From: Cruorifilaria tuberocauda | Lineage: Eukaryota > Nematoda > Chromadorea > Rhabditida > Onchocercidae | Direction of reading: 5' to 3' | NCBI GenBank assembly: GCA_013365365.1 | Contig: JABVXU010000098.1 | Coordinates: 62,001-126,000, forward strand | DNA: 64,000 nt | Shown here: positions 28,901 through 40,466 of the stretch, in pieces | Numbering within the stretch: the stretch's first letter is position 1 | How the letters are laid out: every line of letters begins with the position of its first letter | Translations under genes and position numbers: made by a program | The notes under the pieces: generated by a model | What the model was told of the DNA's origin: nothing | Seen by the model: only the letters and a program-made list of their open reading frames with translations | Databases searched by the model: none

Positions 28901-29136
28901 AGTTCGAAAATTGAGTAAATTAAGGTGAGGAATTTCAGTCTGTAGCAAATGCTGAATTTGCCTACCATCCATGGTCCAGTAATATCTTTTAAGACTTCCT
29001 TTTTTTTCCTCATATTACGCCTGAAGCACCATCGATGAAATACCTCATTGGTTACATTAGGCCCAGTTGCATAAGTTTCCAGAAATTTTGGATGTGAATT
29101 GAGATATGAGATAATACGCTCTTCTCGTGAATCCAT
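22922..29136 (-). CDS. pde-5: Dual-GAF cyclic nucleotide phosphodiesterase, PDE10-like, 16 exons
   Basis: Exons in order are 29136-28966, 28517-28262, 27865-27771, 27562-27477, 27422-27371, 27156-27008, 26679-26518, 26283-26139, 25845-25736, 25491-25405, 25116-24966, 24437-24279, 24197-24028, 23833-23722, 23291-23122 and 22985-22922, giving 712 residues in one frame. The start [13 protein letters not shown] resembles PDE10/PDE11 N-termini. GAF-A is at about residues 58-175. GAF-B is at about 200-372 and includes [20 protein letters not shown] and [13 protein letters not shown], close to PDE10A. The catalytic domain has HNWAHAWT at 462, HDLDHRG at 499, the metal-site Asp near 609 ([12 protein letters not shown]) and the purine-clamp Gln at about 662 (QVTF). 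The family hydrolyses cAMP and/or cGMP. In GAF-B the NKFDE-type motif reads NK..F..DQ. More 5' coding sequence is possible, since the frame stays open to an acceptor near 29194. The symbol follows the C. elegans PDE10-like gene. Confidence 0.94.
28088..28256. repeat. AT-rich AAT/GATAA imperfect repeat in a PDE intron
   Basis: This is a degenerate tract of AAT, GATAAT, AACAAT and AGTAAT units. It lies in the intron after the second PDE exon and stops just before the donor at 28261. It contains no coding potential. Confidence 0.75.
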
Positions 29137-30765
29137 AAATAGATAATCCTTTTTTTCAAGCAATTTTCGATCTATAACTTTTAAAATCAATGACTAAAAC
29201 TTAAGCTAGAAACGAGAGGATGAGTTAAACAGTAAAGTAACTGCGAAGATGGGTAAGACCTTCTAACAATGAGGATTTACGTGGAATAGGTGGATGCTTT
29301 TGACAACCATAGCAACCGCTGCCTAATTATTCTCATTTCTATCTTTTCCCGTACATAATTAATTTCTCTGATTTCATCAAAAGCACATCAACTTCATTTG
29401 CTAAATTTAGAAATTATTGTTTGTGCAGTGACATCATCATTGAGCAATCATCTGAAGTGCTTTTAATAACGAATAATAACTCATGAAATTGTTTCTAATA
29501 GTTCTTTAAATTATGAACTTTGCAATTATCTTCAAGAGTAAAGTCGATTACTATAGTCTGAAAAATTCATTTGGTTTCAAAAAAAGATAAGAACTCTCAG
29601 TCAGTGTTTGTACATATAAGCTTTAATTAATTTGTAAACTGCTAACTCAGTCTTTTGAATTTATCCAAAGCTAAATTTGGTGGTAACACTCTCTGTTAGA
29701 TTATTGTTTAGGAAATTCGATATCCAATTCAACATGAACGTAAATTCCAGATTTCGTTTTTTTTTTTCTTTTTAATAAATTTTTAGATATAACTTTGTTA
29801 TAATATTCAGAACGATTATATTACTTAACACTTTTATGTTGTTTTATTCGTTTATCGAAACATTATAAAAAGTAATATTACAAAATTCACAACTTTAAAC
29901 AATATCAATGGCGATTAATTAAGTATTCATCTCATACTTTCAAATTACACAATGATTGTGAAAGTTGGCAAAATGCTCATCAATTCAGAGTGAAGAAACT
30001 GCGCCATTTAACCCACTTTACAAGTCCAATCGCAATAGAACTTCTGATTGATTATTATCGTACAAAACGGAAGCCGTCAATTTAATTTTAACAATAATTC
30101 TTATAGAATTGTTTAAATGGATGAATATAAAACTTGTCAAATTTTGTCGTAATTTAATTATAAGTTAAAGTTTTATTGATATGATACTATTCCATTAAAG
30201 CTAGAAATCAAAAGCATGAAAATATAATAGTATAAATATATTATAATCAGACGATGTCCTATTTGTTTTTTCTATTGTTATCAAGTAAATACAAACTATA
30301 AAAAATCATTTTGATATTACTGTTTGGAGATTTGCATTCACACATGGTTGTCGATCAACTCTTTACAGAATTACTATTTTTCAGTATCATTAAAATGTGC
30401 CTTGTTCTTTCCTTCCTTTTAAATAAACAGTTCATAATTCATAATCCATCAACCAATTAACCCTTTAACTAAACTTTTTAAATTTCAACTCTGTGGTCAC
30501 TTACATAAAGCTATAGATATCCACATTATTAGTATCCACCACTTCATCGACTTGGACAGTCAATGACAGCAATTTTTTTTAATTCTTAAATTTTAAGAAA
30601 TTTTAAGAAAGATAGCCCACAATTATTAGAAAAAAAAATTGTGGACTATCTTTTTTAAATCTTATTTATATATGGATTTCAATCATTTTGAAATATTATG
30701 AAAATCTCTCAGACGCCATATTTTAATGTTATCATTTCAAATAATTAATTAATTTCAGAGTGAAG
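29137..30765. promoter_or_regulatory. Divergent intergenic region, PDE and cysteine-rich gene 5' flanks
   Basis: This is a 1.6 kb AT-rich region holding both promoters. A near-perfect inverted repeat lies at 30608-30653. A TTTCAG acceptor at 30757-30758 lies 7 bases before the start codon of the plus-strand gene and is a likely leader trans-splice site. Nothing else was recognised. Confidence 0.5.
30608..30653. repeat. Inverted repeat with 17-bp arms and 12-base loop
   Basis: Arm 30608-30624 (AAAGATAGCCCACAATT) pairs with 30637-30653 with a single mismatch. Pairing can extend outwards by about six more bases with one further mismatch. The outer flank also contains repeated TTTTAAGAAA. It could be a small RNA precursor, a foldback element remnant or a cruciform. 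It sits about 110 bases upstream of a gene start. Confidence 0.8.
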
Positions 30766-32938
30766 ATGCTTCCATTTCTCATACTATTAGCATACATTGT
30801 GAATGATACCTTTGGAACGCTTTGTCCACCCATATTTGGCCAATTTGAATGCCCACTGAATTTAACTTGTATAACTGATGAGTGTTACTCTGATAATAAT
30901 ATAATAGCGCCATATGATTGTAAAGAAGTAAAATGCAATGCTAATTTCAGATGCTATAAGGCAATTTTTTTCAATTCATTCTTCCAATTTTTCATTTATA
31001 TCAAAACTTTACTAAATGAATGGTTAATTGATAATAGAGAATTTTCAGGCATAAAATCCTCTCAAAAGTATCATGCTCCTCTTTTTTCCTTTTGAATTAC
31101 AACTGTATTTGATAACAGGGACGATGTTATCCAACAGCCGGTTTACCTTGTGATCGAAACACAGAATTATCCGAACATCAGTTCAAATCCATTACTTCGA
31201 ATTGTGGCCTAAAAGGGAAGTGTATCAATGGTCGATGTGTCGAAGATAGTAAGTTGTTTATTTGAAACAATCACAGTGATAAAGGTATTTGAAATTAGAA
31301 CTTTGTAACTTTCTATTTTTACTTTAGTGTAATGATAGTTTTCATTTGTGTCGTTCAGGAGTTATAAGTCATTTGACGACAACTACTTTTAATGACAAAT
31401 GTCATAATTTAATATTTCTAAATTCGAGTTCCTGTCCAAAATCAATTATCATTACTTTCAGTTGAAAAGAACTAAGCGAATAGCAGTGAACTCTGAATAA
31501 ATAGTTCAATGAATTACTAAATTCATTTATTAATATACAAATTAGTTGCATTATCAGATCATGATTATTCTTGAATTCTGTGTTATCATTCATTTCAGGA
31601 TGTTTTGGAGTAGAATGTACCGAGAACGAATTATGTCAAGATGGGAAATGTCTGATAGTGAACAATACTTTCTGCATAACACATTTTGATTGTGGTCCAA
31701 CATTCAAGTGCGTCCAGAATAAATGCAAATCGTTCAGGAAGTCAATTTCATGCAACTGTGATCCCGGCGAAGTGTGTCAACACGATCGTTGTGTCGCAGA
31801 TTCAAATATGTCTTTTCTGATTTAAATATGTCACTGGGTCTCAGATTCAAATATCATATTTGAACTACAGTAATTAATTAAATCAAAAGTAAATTAAGAT
31901 AAAAACCAATCTTTAGTTTTTTTGAACATTTGTTTATATTGTAAATAGCGTTTCAATTTAGACGCCATAAAATTTGGGAGGAAAAACGATTTGTTATGAA
32001 ATTGAGGAAGGGAAAACTGAAAGTGATGAAGATATGATTTTCATATCTGTTTTTCTTAAATTCGAATTCAAATTCAAGTTTGAATTTCAAAGAAGTATTT
32101 AATTTTTTCAGGTTGTGCACACGTAAGCTGTGAAACCGGTTCATTTTGCTTAAAGAGTACATGTCAAACAGCTATCGGTCAAAATTGCACGTCTAGGCCA
32201 TGCCAAGGAAGTACGATTACTTAATTGCTTATTCAATTAGCCAAAACCCTTAAAATACTATTTATCGGTTTCAAAAAAGAAAATGGAAATATTACTTTTC
32301 GATCCAAAATTTATATTGTAAATAGCAAAAGTGTGTAGGGAAACAAGGCAATTACTCAAATTAAAAATAAAATAGGTAATAAGACAAAGTGGTGATTTCT
32401 CAAATGAATGTAGAACTCTCAAAAAACGCATATTACTATTAATGAATATAGAATTTGTAAAATGAGGATATCAGGTATAAGGTGTGTGTGAAGTACATCT
32501 CACTTCCGAAGTTATTGTAGATACAGTTTGTGTGGAGGGACGATGCATTTTGGATCCCTGCACAAATCGTTGTCCACCGGATCACACCTGTCGAGAGGGC
32601 CAATGTAGGCATCTTCAAGGACTATTGTGTTATGGAGAATGTCCTAGACCATATGTTTGCATCAATGGACGCTGCACGAGAAATGGTAATAATGATATTA
32701 GATGTTAAAAATTATGTTAGTAATAATGAGATAGAGGAAATTTGTGATGTCTTGCGATATTTCAGAATGCTTCGAGAAAAGCTGTCAACCTGGCGAGGTG
32801 TGCCAATCTGGCCTTTGCATCAAAGTGGAAGGACGATTGTGTAGTTTGGCGATACGTGATTGTGCTGAAGAATTTGAATGTATTGGAGGTAGTTGTCATG
32901 ATCTGTTACTAGCAAAAGACAATATTACTTTATCATAA
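30766..32938 (+). CDS. Secreted cysteine-rich multi-module protein (EB-like modules)
   Basis: No named orthologue was recognised. Exons are 30766-30960, 31119-31248, 31599-31825 (an apparent terminal exon with TAA), 32112-32210, 32482-32685 and 32766-32938. Residues 1-20 (MLPFLILLAYIVNDTFGTLC) form a signal peptide. The rest is repeated short modules of the form C-x(3-4)-C-x(4-6)-C-x(3-4)-C, for example CFGVECTENELCQDGKC and CFEKSCQPGEVCQSGLC, resembling EB or similar disulphide modules of nematode secreted proteins. Using exon 3 gives 183 residues. Skipping it keeps phase (phase 1 on both sides) and gives about 266 residues. The first intron appears to use a GC donor (AAG then GC at 30961). 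AATAAA at 33069-33074 fits its polyadenylation signal. It is probably extracellular; its partner is unknown. Confidence 0.75.
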
Positions 32939-33068
32939 CTATGACCAACTTATCATAACTATTTATCATAACTTAAACTTGTTGATGTGTTAAGATGATC
33001 TAATTTCCAGTGAATACAGAAATTTAAAATGAATACTAACAATAACATGTAGGATTCAAACTTTATAC

Positions 33069-33074
33069 AATAAA
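33069..33074 (+). other. AATAAA polyadenylation signal of the cysteine-rich gene
   Basis: A canonical hexamer lies 131 bases after the stop codon at 32938. It is also only about 165 bases from the stop of the converging CUB gene, so the two 3' UTRs are likely to overlap or abut. Confidence 0.5.
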
Positions 33075-33239
33075 CGAGCTGTGTCTAACAATATATTCAG
33101 TAATGCGCAAGAAGTATCATTCCAAAAAGAGTTGTACTTCCATTATTGCCGCCAACTGCTTGGTAGTTATCAGATAGATCTAAGACACGCTGATAGGCGT
33201 TTCTCGTACTAGACCCTATATTCCAAGAGTTCTTGCAAA

Positions 33240-35680
33240 TCATGAAGTTCGTCTGTAAACGAATACCAAAGGCAGTAGAATAGCTGGCCATGTTTTTGAT
33301 AACCTTACAAACGAACACCCACTGGCGGTCACTTTCACACGGTTGATTTGTGATACCTCTGAAACATTCGTGACTATAAATCAATGTGAAATTCGCTCCA
33401 TACTTACGATATCTATATGTGAGGATATTTAAATAGTAAGTAACGCATTACTCGAACACTATTCATAGAGTTTTGGGTAATCTGCCTTGAATATTAATCA
33501 CTGATAGTCTTAATTTAACAAGTGCTTGCTTTTCAACTGTGATTAGAAGTCTACAGATATTAACTGCACAATTCATTTTGCAAATAATTTATGGATTAAT
33601 TGTTGAACTTCGTTGCATCTCAGAAGTATCTTCAACTTCAAACACAGAATTTAGCAGAATAGTGTGTAACACAGCAGCTCCCAAACCTCCTATTATCATC
33701 ATTTTTATCAGCAATTACGTCATACTTTCCCTCCTGCAATCTGCATATCACTTCTGTCATTCATTTAATTCAAAACGAGACGGTGTAATAAGAATACTTA
33801 AAGAATGCTTTTTTCAATTACGTAGTTTGATCAAAGACATACGTTCTGTGATAAATTGATAATGAGCATAAAAGCCAGTGGCATCAAAAATATCATTAGA
33901 GCGAAACAACATCCGGAAATAGTTCGATTCACTAACAATTGAATCTCTTGGACAAATCTGACCACAATAGCGACGATTAGTACGATCTTGAGTTTGGTAG
34001 TTGCTGAACAGCACATAATCACTATGCGTACTGTCATCACATCTGAAACATGTATTAGTATTCGAGAATAATTGTTACTTCTATTTAAAAAAATATGAAA
34101 ATCAGAGAGATAATAAAAATAAATGATCGAAGACTTACGTAGTTAATCCTTCCACATCAAAATATTCAAAATGTATGGCAACAACTTGTTTCTCAGTTCC
34201 ATGAAATATATAATGGCAATCAATATTGCGAGGATAATATCCGGGGTGATTAGGAGAGAAAATATCACCTGAGCTGCGTCGAGATGAATTAAACTCATAA
34301 TGACAAGCTGAAATGCAAACAACTGTTGTATTTCACACTCTATGTAATTAATTTCATGGTTTTATGTTAAAATAGTGGAATCGAGATTTTTCAAGATCAT
34401 CTGTAACCGAAACAAAACTATCCTAATAATTGTATTGTGAAAAGCTTGATGTTGCAGTAGATGACTTGTGAAATGATACTTTAGCTAAGCTATCCCTATT
34501 TAAACCGCTTCGTATATCAAAATACTGATTTTTACTTCTAATGAAATGTTCAGGTTGAACAGGAAATAACATAACAGGCATGAAATACGAAATTGACAAA
34601 AATAAAAAATTGCTAAAATTATATTGAGAAGGGGAAATAATTTAATGATGAAAACAAAACTCACTCAAATCATTTCTGATTTCGGCATCCATTTCTGATA
34701 GTCCTAAATCAGATCGAAACTGATATTTTAGTACAAATCCAAATTTTTTAGCATTAGTCATCATTTGTCTTGTTGCTCGGGTGGATCGAACAATATAATC
34801 CAAAGTTAATAGATTTTTGGTGGACATTAATCGCGGCGGTGTTTCATTACCACAGAAGTCCTCGATCCGAGACATGCGAGTACCAATCAGTACATGAGCT
34901 GATAAGTGATCGCTTTCATCACATCTTCAAACTATTGTTCAATAATTATCGATTCAAATAACCTCATATCAACATCAATAATCTACTATTATTTCAAATG
35001 TATCCCGTTTCGAATTACAGCTTTTTTGAGGACCGCTCACCGAATGGTTTACCCAATGATACAAAGTGATAATTAAAAACAGAATTAATGTTTATAAAGC
35101 ATGATAATTCCGCTTTAGCAAATAAATTAGTATTATTCTTTGAACTTAAATGTACAACTGTGGGCAGGAGAATTTATAATTCATTTACATATTTTTAAAT
35201 TACAAGGATTAGAAGACATTGGAAAACAGGAAGTACCAAATATTCTTACCGTCACTAACTCACCTATTGGTTATATTATTCAAATTGGGCATCCGCGCAT
35301 ACAAATTAAAATAGAGGAACGTAATTTGAACTTTTTCGGTACCACCACCCATAAATATAAATTGACATTTGAATGGATCGTCCCTATCCACGTACTGTGT
35401 TGAATTAAGAATACCTGAGATACTACCTGACAAAAGTGAATCGTTATCAACTACTGAGGGTGAAATGATCCTTACTGGGCAACGTTCTCCTGAAATAATT
35501 TACTGCTCTATGATAAAATTTATTGGTATATTTTAATTCATAATGGATTTAAAAAAGGATGAAATAAAGAAAAAGATGAAATAATTTTAAAGGAATTACT
35601 TTAAACTTACCATTACGCCCAAATATCGCCATAAATAATGTAAGGAAAAAAGCAATAAACTTCTTACAATCTATTTTCAT
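33240..35680 (-). CDS. Two-CUB short form from an internal first exon
   Basis: A separate 70-base exon, 35680-35611, encodes [20 protein letters not shown], a convincing signal peptide. It ends in a GTAAGT donor in phase 1, exactly the phase needed to join exon 35489. The remaining exons are shared with the long form, and the product is 347 residues with CUB 3, CUB 4 and the same C-terminus. An acceptor (CTATTTTAG, 35692-35693) lies 11 bases upstream of its start codon, as expected for leader trans-splicing. It could equally be that this is the only downstream gene and the first six exons belong to a separate CUB gene. Confidence 0.75.
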
Positions 35681-38581
35681 CTTTTAACTCGCTAAAATAG
35701 CTCTTATGAGGCCTAAAAACATTCGTAGAAGAAAAGGCTATAGATGGAGAAAGGGAGAGAGAGAGGGAGAGAGAAAAATAATCAATGAATTCCAAAATTG
35801 AAAGATGGAATGGATAAGGAGAAGGATTAATGCAAACTAACTCACTTGAACCGATTTCATCACTTTGAACATCGATGATAGCTGAAGAAAACATAGAAGG
35901 ATGAGAGGAAAACAAGGACAATGATGAATAAGCCAAATATGGAATGTTATCATTGGCCAGCTGATTGTTGCTTTCATTAAGCATTGTCTCGGATAAATAT
36001 TTGAATGAAATATGAAAACCACGAGCCTGAAAGAGTTACTTTTTCTATAAGATCGCAAATGATCTTTTATTTTTTATACCCTTCTACTTTTTATATTGCA
36101 AGTTACAATACAATAGAGTTTCTGCTGAAAATATGATTAGGCAATTTTTGTTTCGTAAATAATTCATTCAAATTTTCCAGAGTAAACTGAAGTGAATTTG
36201 AATGACAGCAAAAATGAATTCCCTCTGCCATATGATTGAATTCAATAATTCAGAGTATAACTACAGGCTTTTAGAAATGCTTTCTTTAATTTGTTTGGAA
36301 AAAGCATTTGCTTTCGCTCTTTCAAAAATCGAAGTGTGTCATTTTTTTTAATTTTGCTAATATATTAAAATTCTTTATTCTTCTTTATTTTAATCATTAT
36401 AATCAGACTATTATTTATTACATTTCTAGCATAATTTATTTACTTTATTTTCTGTTTTGATAAATCAGCTATATTATGAGAAAAGAGATTTGATTATATG
36501 AACGTAAGAAAAAACCACTTTAAGATCTTTCCAATTATTTTGGTAATTTAATTAGCATGCAAGAGGTAGAAGGGCAGAATGTTCATTTATTTAGTTATTT
36601 GAATATTATCCAATGCGTTATTAAATAACAATTAAGTAACAGACACAATTCAGTTACTGCATATTTTCGGAATCACTTCAGTACGGTTAGTTAAATAAAT
36701 CGGAATTCTCTCTCCCTTTCTCTTTCTTTTTCTAAATGAACGATGAAATTTTTGTTTCCTAATCATGTGTACTATTAATCACTATCTTTAAAATTTTTAT
36801 CCGGCAACAAATCCCCTTTTTGCATGATTAACATAACCAAATACTCTTATCAGTGCCATCTTCCTCCCCAACAAACTCTTCCATCCATCTTTTAATCGTA
36901 AATCCTTATCAGTAAATTTATGTTTTAAAAATCTCCAAATATTCTAATACAATGCTGCAAAATGAAACTTCAAGAACAATAGTAGTACTTTTGATTAAAA
37001 AAGATACTCAAACATTTAACTAAATTTTACGAAGTATAATAAATTATTGAAATATCAATAATCATATTATCAATAAATTATCAATATTTTTCCAACAAAA
37101 TGATAACATGAATGACAGAGTGATTATTTCCCAAAACTCTCAGAGAACATAAATACTAACATGCATAATTGACTCACTTTTACTACGTTGTTGTTACCAC
37201 CATGAAATTCAATGATATATCCACGCTTCGTTTGAATTTGATATGGTGGAATTGAATCGTAACAGAGTTTTTCAAGATGAATCTTAATATTTTTAATACT
37301 GATTTCTTTAAAATGTTTGGGAATTCCGAAATTTTCACAAAATAATAGACAGAGATAAGAGTACCTCTCTTCCTCTCTCATTTTCTCTCTCTCTCTTTTT
37401 CTCCCTTTTGTTTCATTTTTTTCAAAACTTTTACTAAAACGATTTTAATTAGCATACATTTTTATATCAGGAAAGATTTCACTGATAAAAAATGCTTGAA
37501 ATTTTAGGAAGGAATGAAAGATTGCTTTACCTTTGGATGCATTTGATAGATGTTAATGAAGTCTTCATAGCAAGTATGTCTTAAATTGAGATATTCTAAG
37601 GAAATTATCAAATTGAAATGTGGACGAGATGCCAAATAGTAAGTACAATTAGCAGAGGTAGGATAAAAATATGGATAATTAGGTGAGAATAAATTACCGG
37701 CTAAGGTATCAACACGAAAACGACATGGTTCTATTTCAATGGCATCCGAAAGGAATCGTTCTGAAAGTGAACACAAATGAACTAATTGGAAGTCAAGACA
37801 GACCGCTTCTAATTTAATCCTCCTCTCAATTTTTGCTACCTACAAGATTAATGAGTAGAAAGAATAGGGTTACCTTTAGGAATAAAATTGTAAATACCAT
37901 GGAAACCCTTGGAGGTACCAGATAACTGCACATGAAATATGAGATATCTCGTATGAGAATAGAATGTTTGTCCAACTTCAATCTTAAAAAGATGTAACTT
38001 ATCGGAGGATATCATACTAATGAAGTAATGTATATTCAAGGAACATTACCTCTCGGGCACAGAATTCATCGCTATAAGCGGTTGTTTCATCGATCAGTCC
38101 ATCCGGTGTACCATCAAATAATCTTAAATAATCATTACATCTAAATTGCTGCAGTGCAAAAATGAGTTCTTTTATTAATCACTTACCGATCAATTCGTGG
38201 TGAAAAATGGAAATAATCAAAGGTCACTTCAATGATATATCCATTAGGAGCTATAAATTTATATAAGAAGCATAAAAATGGATTTTGGAGTTGTGATGAT
38301 GGAGATGATGATAAGAATAATAATGGAGTTTTAGGAAAATCTGGTGATTGGAAAGTGCCAGTGGAATTAAATTGAACACAACGGCAACTAGCCATTGAGG
38401 TGTTTGTTAGATGGATCAAAAATGACAAATACAGATATGGTATCAGGAATGGAATATGATAAATAGCAAGTCTACCGGACGATGGAATCAATGTAAGACC
38501 AATATTGATCAAATAATGGCCATAAACCTGTATGTTTCGCACCATTTGGTATAATTCTAATTTGAGAATTTCAGCTTTCAT
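33240..38581 (-). CDS. Four-CUB-domain secreted or surface protein, long form
   Basis: Exons in order are 38581-38187, 38140-38050, 37982-37874, 37760-37531, about 37366-37178, 36026-35846, 35489-35264, 34924-34665, 34307-34139, 34042-33843 and 33358-33240, for about 722 residues. CUB 1 starts at [18 protein letters not shown] and CUB 2 at [21 protein letters not shown] 3 starts at [17 protein letters not shown] and CUB 4 at [20 protein letters not shown]. Each has the paired-cysteine, aromatic-rich CUB pattern and a CxDYxxxF-like centre. A hydrophobic segment precedes CUB 1, and a leader acceptor abuts the start codon (38584-38585). The C-terminus has a short hydrophobic stretch ([13 protein letters not shown]), possibly a membrane or GPI signal. 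Four CUBs recall SOL-1, a glutamate-receptor accessory protein, but orthology is not shown. The fifth exon's acceptor is uncertain because GA repeats occupy the site. Confidence 0.8.
35611..35680 (-). other. Alternative first exon with signal peptide
   Basis: This exon lies between two exons of the long CUB form. The reading frame of the upstream exon stays open across the intervening sequence and only meets a stop at 35664-35666, inside this exon but in a different frame. The signal peptide has a basic start, a hydrophobic core ([13 protein letters not shown]) and a polar end (GRNG). Confidence 0.75.
35744..35777. repeat. (GA)n-rich repeat in the CUB gene
   Basis: This is a run of AGAGAG and GGGAGAG units just downstream of the sixth long-form exon, upstream of the internal first exon. 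It is a simple repeat. Confidence 0.85.
37370..37405. repeat. (CT)n tract at a CUB-gene exon border
   Basis: On the minus strand this is a purine-rich GAGAGA run lying exactly where the acceptor of the fifth CUB exon is expected. The normal pyrimidine tract is absent there, and the true exon start cannot be fixed from the sequence alone. Confidence 0.85.
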
Positions 38582-38819
38582 AGCTGCAATGAAGACAACA
38601 AGATGACCATTTTATAAATCAACGAAACACGGTAATAACTCAGTTTTGTATCTTATCTTTCTTACTACTGTAAACAGATGTTTGCACATTTGCATGACCT
38701 CATGACCAAATGTGCCTTTTACCTTTCCTCTTCTTTAAGCCTACTTGACAGTCAGTAAACAGAGGTAAGGTGTGGTTGCTTAGAGATCCTAAACTGAGTT
38801 GCAAACTGGGGCTATTCGT

Positions 38820-38930
38820 GTATGTATGTGTGTGGACACGGTGCTATTGCAACCGTTCCTATGTTTGTGTTCATGTGATGTGGCATAACTTAAGTATGTG
38901 TATGCGTGTGCATGTGCATGTGCATGTGTG
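38820..38930. repeat. TG/CATG-rich simple sequence
   Basis: Alternating GTATGTATGTGTG and repeated GTGCAT units are spread over about 110 bases. It is low-complexity, with no coding signal. Confidence 0.7.
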
Positions 38931-40427
38931 ATAAAAGGCAGTGCAGTTTGAAGATGAGATAGGTTGGCCTAAGAAGAAAAGCACTCGTTCGTTTTGTAAA
39001 GGAAGATTCTAGCGAACTGGTCCTTTTCTTATTCTTAATTATCTTATGCAATAACGGGTCTTTAACTGATAGAAAGGATTAAGCATAGAAAGGCTTAGAA
39101 TAGCATGAGAGATTATGCCTTAAAATTATCATTCTTCTCTCTCACAAGCCCCACAGTAACGTTTTGCCAATAAAAAAGAATAGATTGTAAATTCCTAGTG
39201 GATGCTAAGAGAAGGTGTCCCTCCACATTATTATTATCATCAGTGTCTTATTTACTTCAGTTTACATAGAGCTATCATTATCGTCATTATCGCTTATCAC
39301 CGTTATCATATTACTATCATCATTGTTATCAGTGTCGTTATCATTACCATTGTTTATCATTGCCATCATAATCATTACTCGTTATTGGTATAATTATCAC
39401 ATTAGTTGTTGGAAACGGAAGTACCCGATGTCGAAGTAGTTTGCATGTTTTTATGAGATGAAAATATGCTACTAGTAAAATCCATTAGCATTTTATATTT
39501 TCAATGAATTCTTCCAAATCGAGTGAGAGTAAGTGAGAGTTCAATGTGCTAAAATGTGATAAGGAAGGATAATTTCCTCTTTCATCTCTCAAACTAATGA
39601 TTAAAAAATTTAATTTAAACTTGCTCTCTCCTTTTGTTCCTTTTCATTTCGTTCATGGACGTCTAGATCGATTTATCGCATTCAGCAGCTACGTATTGAA
39701 ATTGATGACGTGATGGAGAATATTCGTATTTGATTGTAACTTTCATTCTTGCTATCTCTTTCCCCACATTCTTAATTGAGGATAGAAGAAGAGAATTTGA
39801 TTAGTTAGCAATCCATTCCGTCAATTCCACGGCAACATCCTTATACGTAATCCGTGTGATAAATTTACCGAATTTTGTATTTTGTTTTGGGAGACGCATT
39901 TCGAATCCCTGCTCTGATCATTCTGATAAGTTAAGTAGCATCAGTTAGTATTTAAATTATGATAACATTTTTCATCCTAAGTTGGCTTAAATAAAAGATT
40001 CAGGCAGACTTCATCGATTTTCTTGGTAATCAGTACTTAATTGCAATGGAAACTTGTATATGCTACACTATTAGCCATAGAATATTTTATGCAAGACCAG
40101 TTTCAGAATACGTAATTCCATTTATTTACTTTTAGGTCTCTTCATTTAGAGACAATAACTTAAAATCTCAGTAACATTAGATTTTAGAAAAAAATATCAT
40201 AGCTGAACAGTGACGTACGTGGACTGTATTCGATCAAAATTTTGTTTACAGAGTGTAAAATTGCTCGGATGCTTTTTTTTAAAGGGAATGAAGCAGAGGT
40301 AGAGGAATGAATGGACAATAGATGCTGAGAAACATCAAGCTGCTTAATCCTGTCCCCTTGATATGTAAGGCTTTTTAGGCGCATTTGATAACGTCATGCT
40401 CTCTCTTTCTAACATATTTAAATAACG

Positions 40428-40466
40428 TCTCTCTCTCTCTCTCTCTCTATACATATATATATATAT
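40428..40466. repeat. (CT)n followed by (TA)n repeat
   Basis: About 20 bases of pure CT are followed directly by about 16 bases of alternating AT. It is a compound microsatellite in the divergent gap. Confidence 0.95.

Noticed and set aside
35140..35403. 87-codon plus-strand frame
   Set aside because: It is the complement shadow of the CUB exon at 35264-35489 and its intron.
38017..38049. A 33-base intron in the CUB gene
   Set aside because: It would be too short and breaks the frame. The acceptor at 37983-37984 (TTTTTAAG) gives a 67-base intron in phase and a better CUB match.
39895..39920. TTCGAATCCC resembling a tRNA T-loop
   Set aside because: There is no matching T-stem, anticodon arm or acceptor stem around it.
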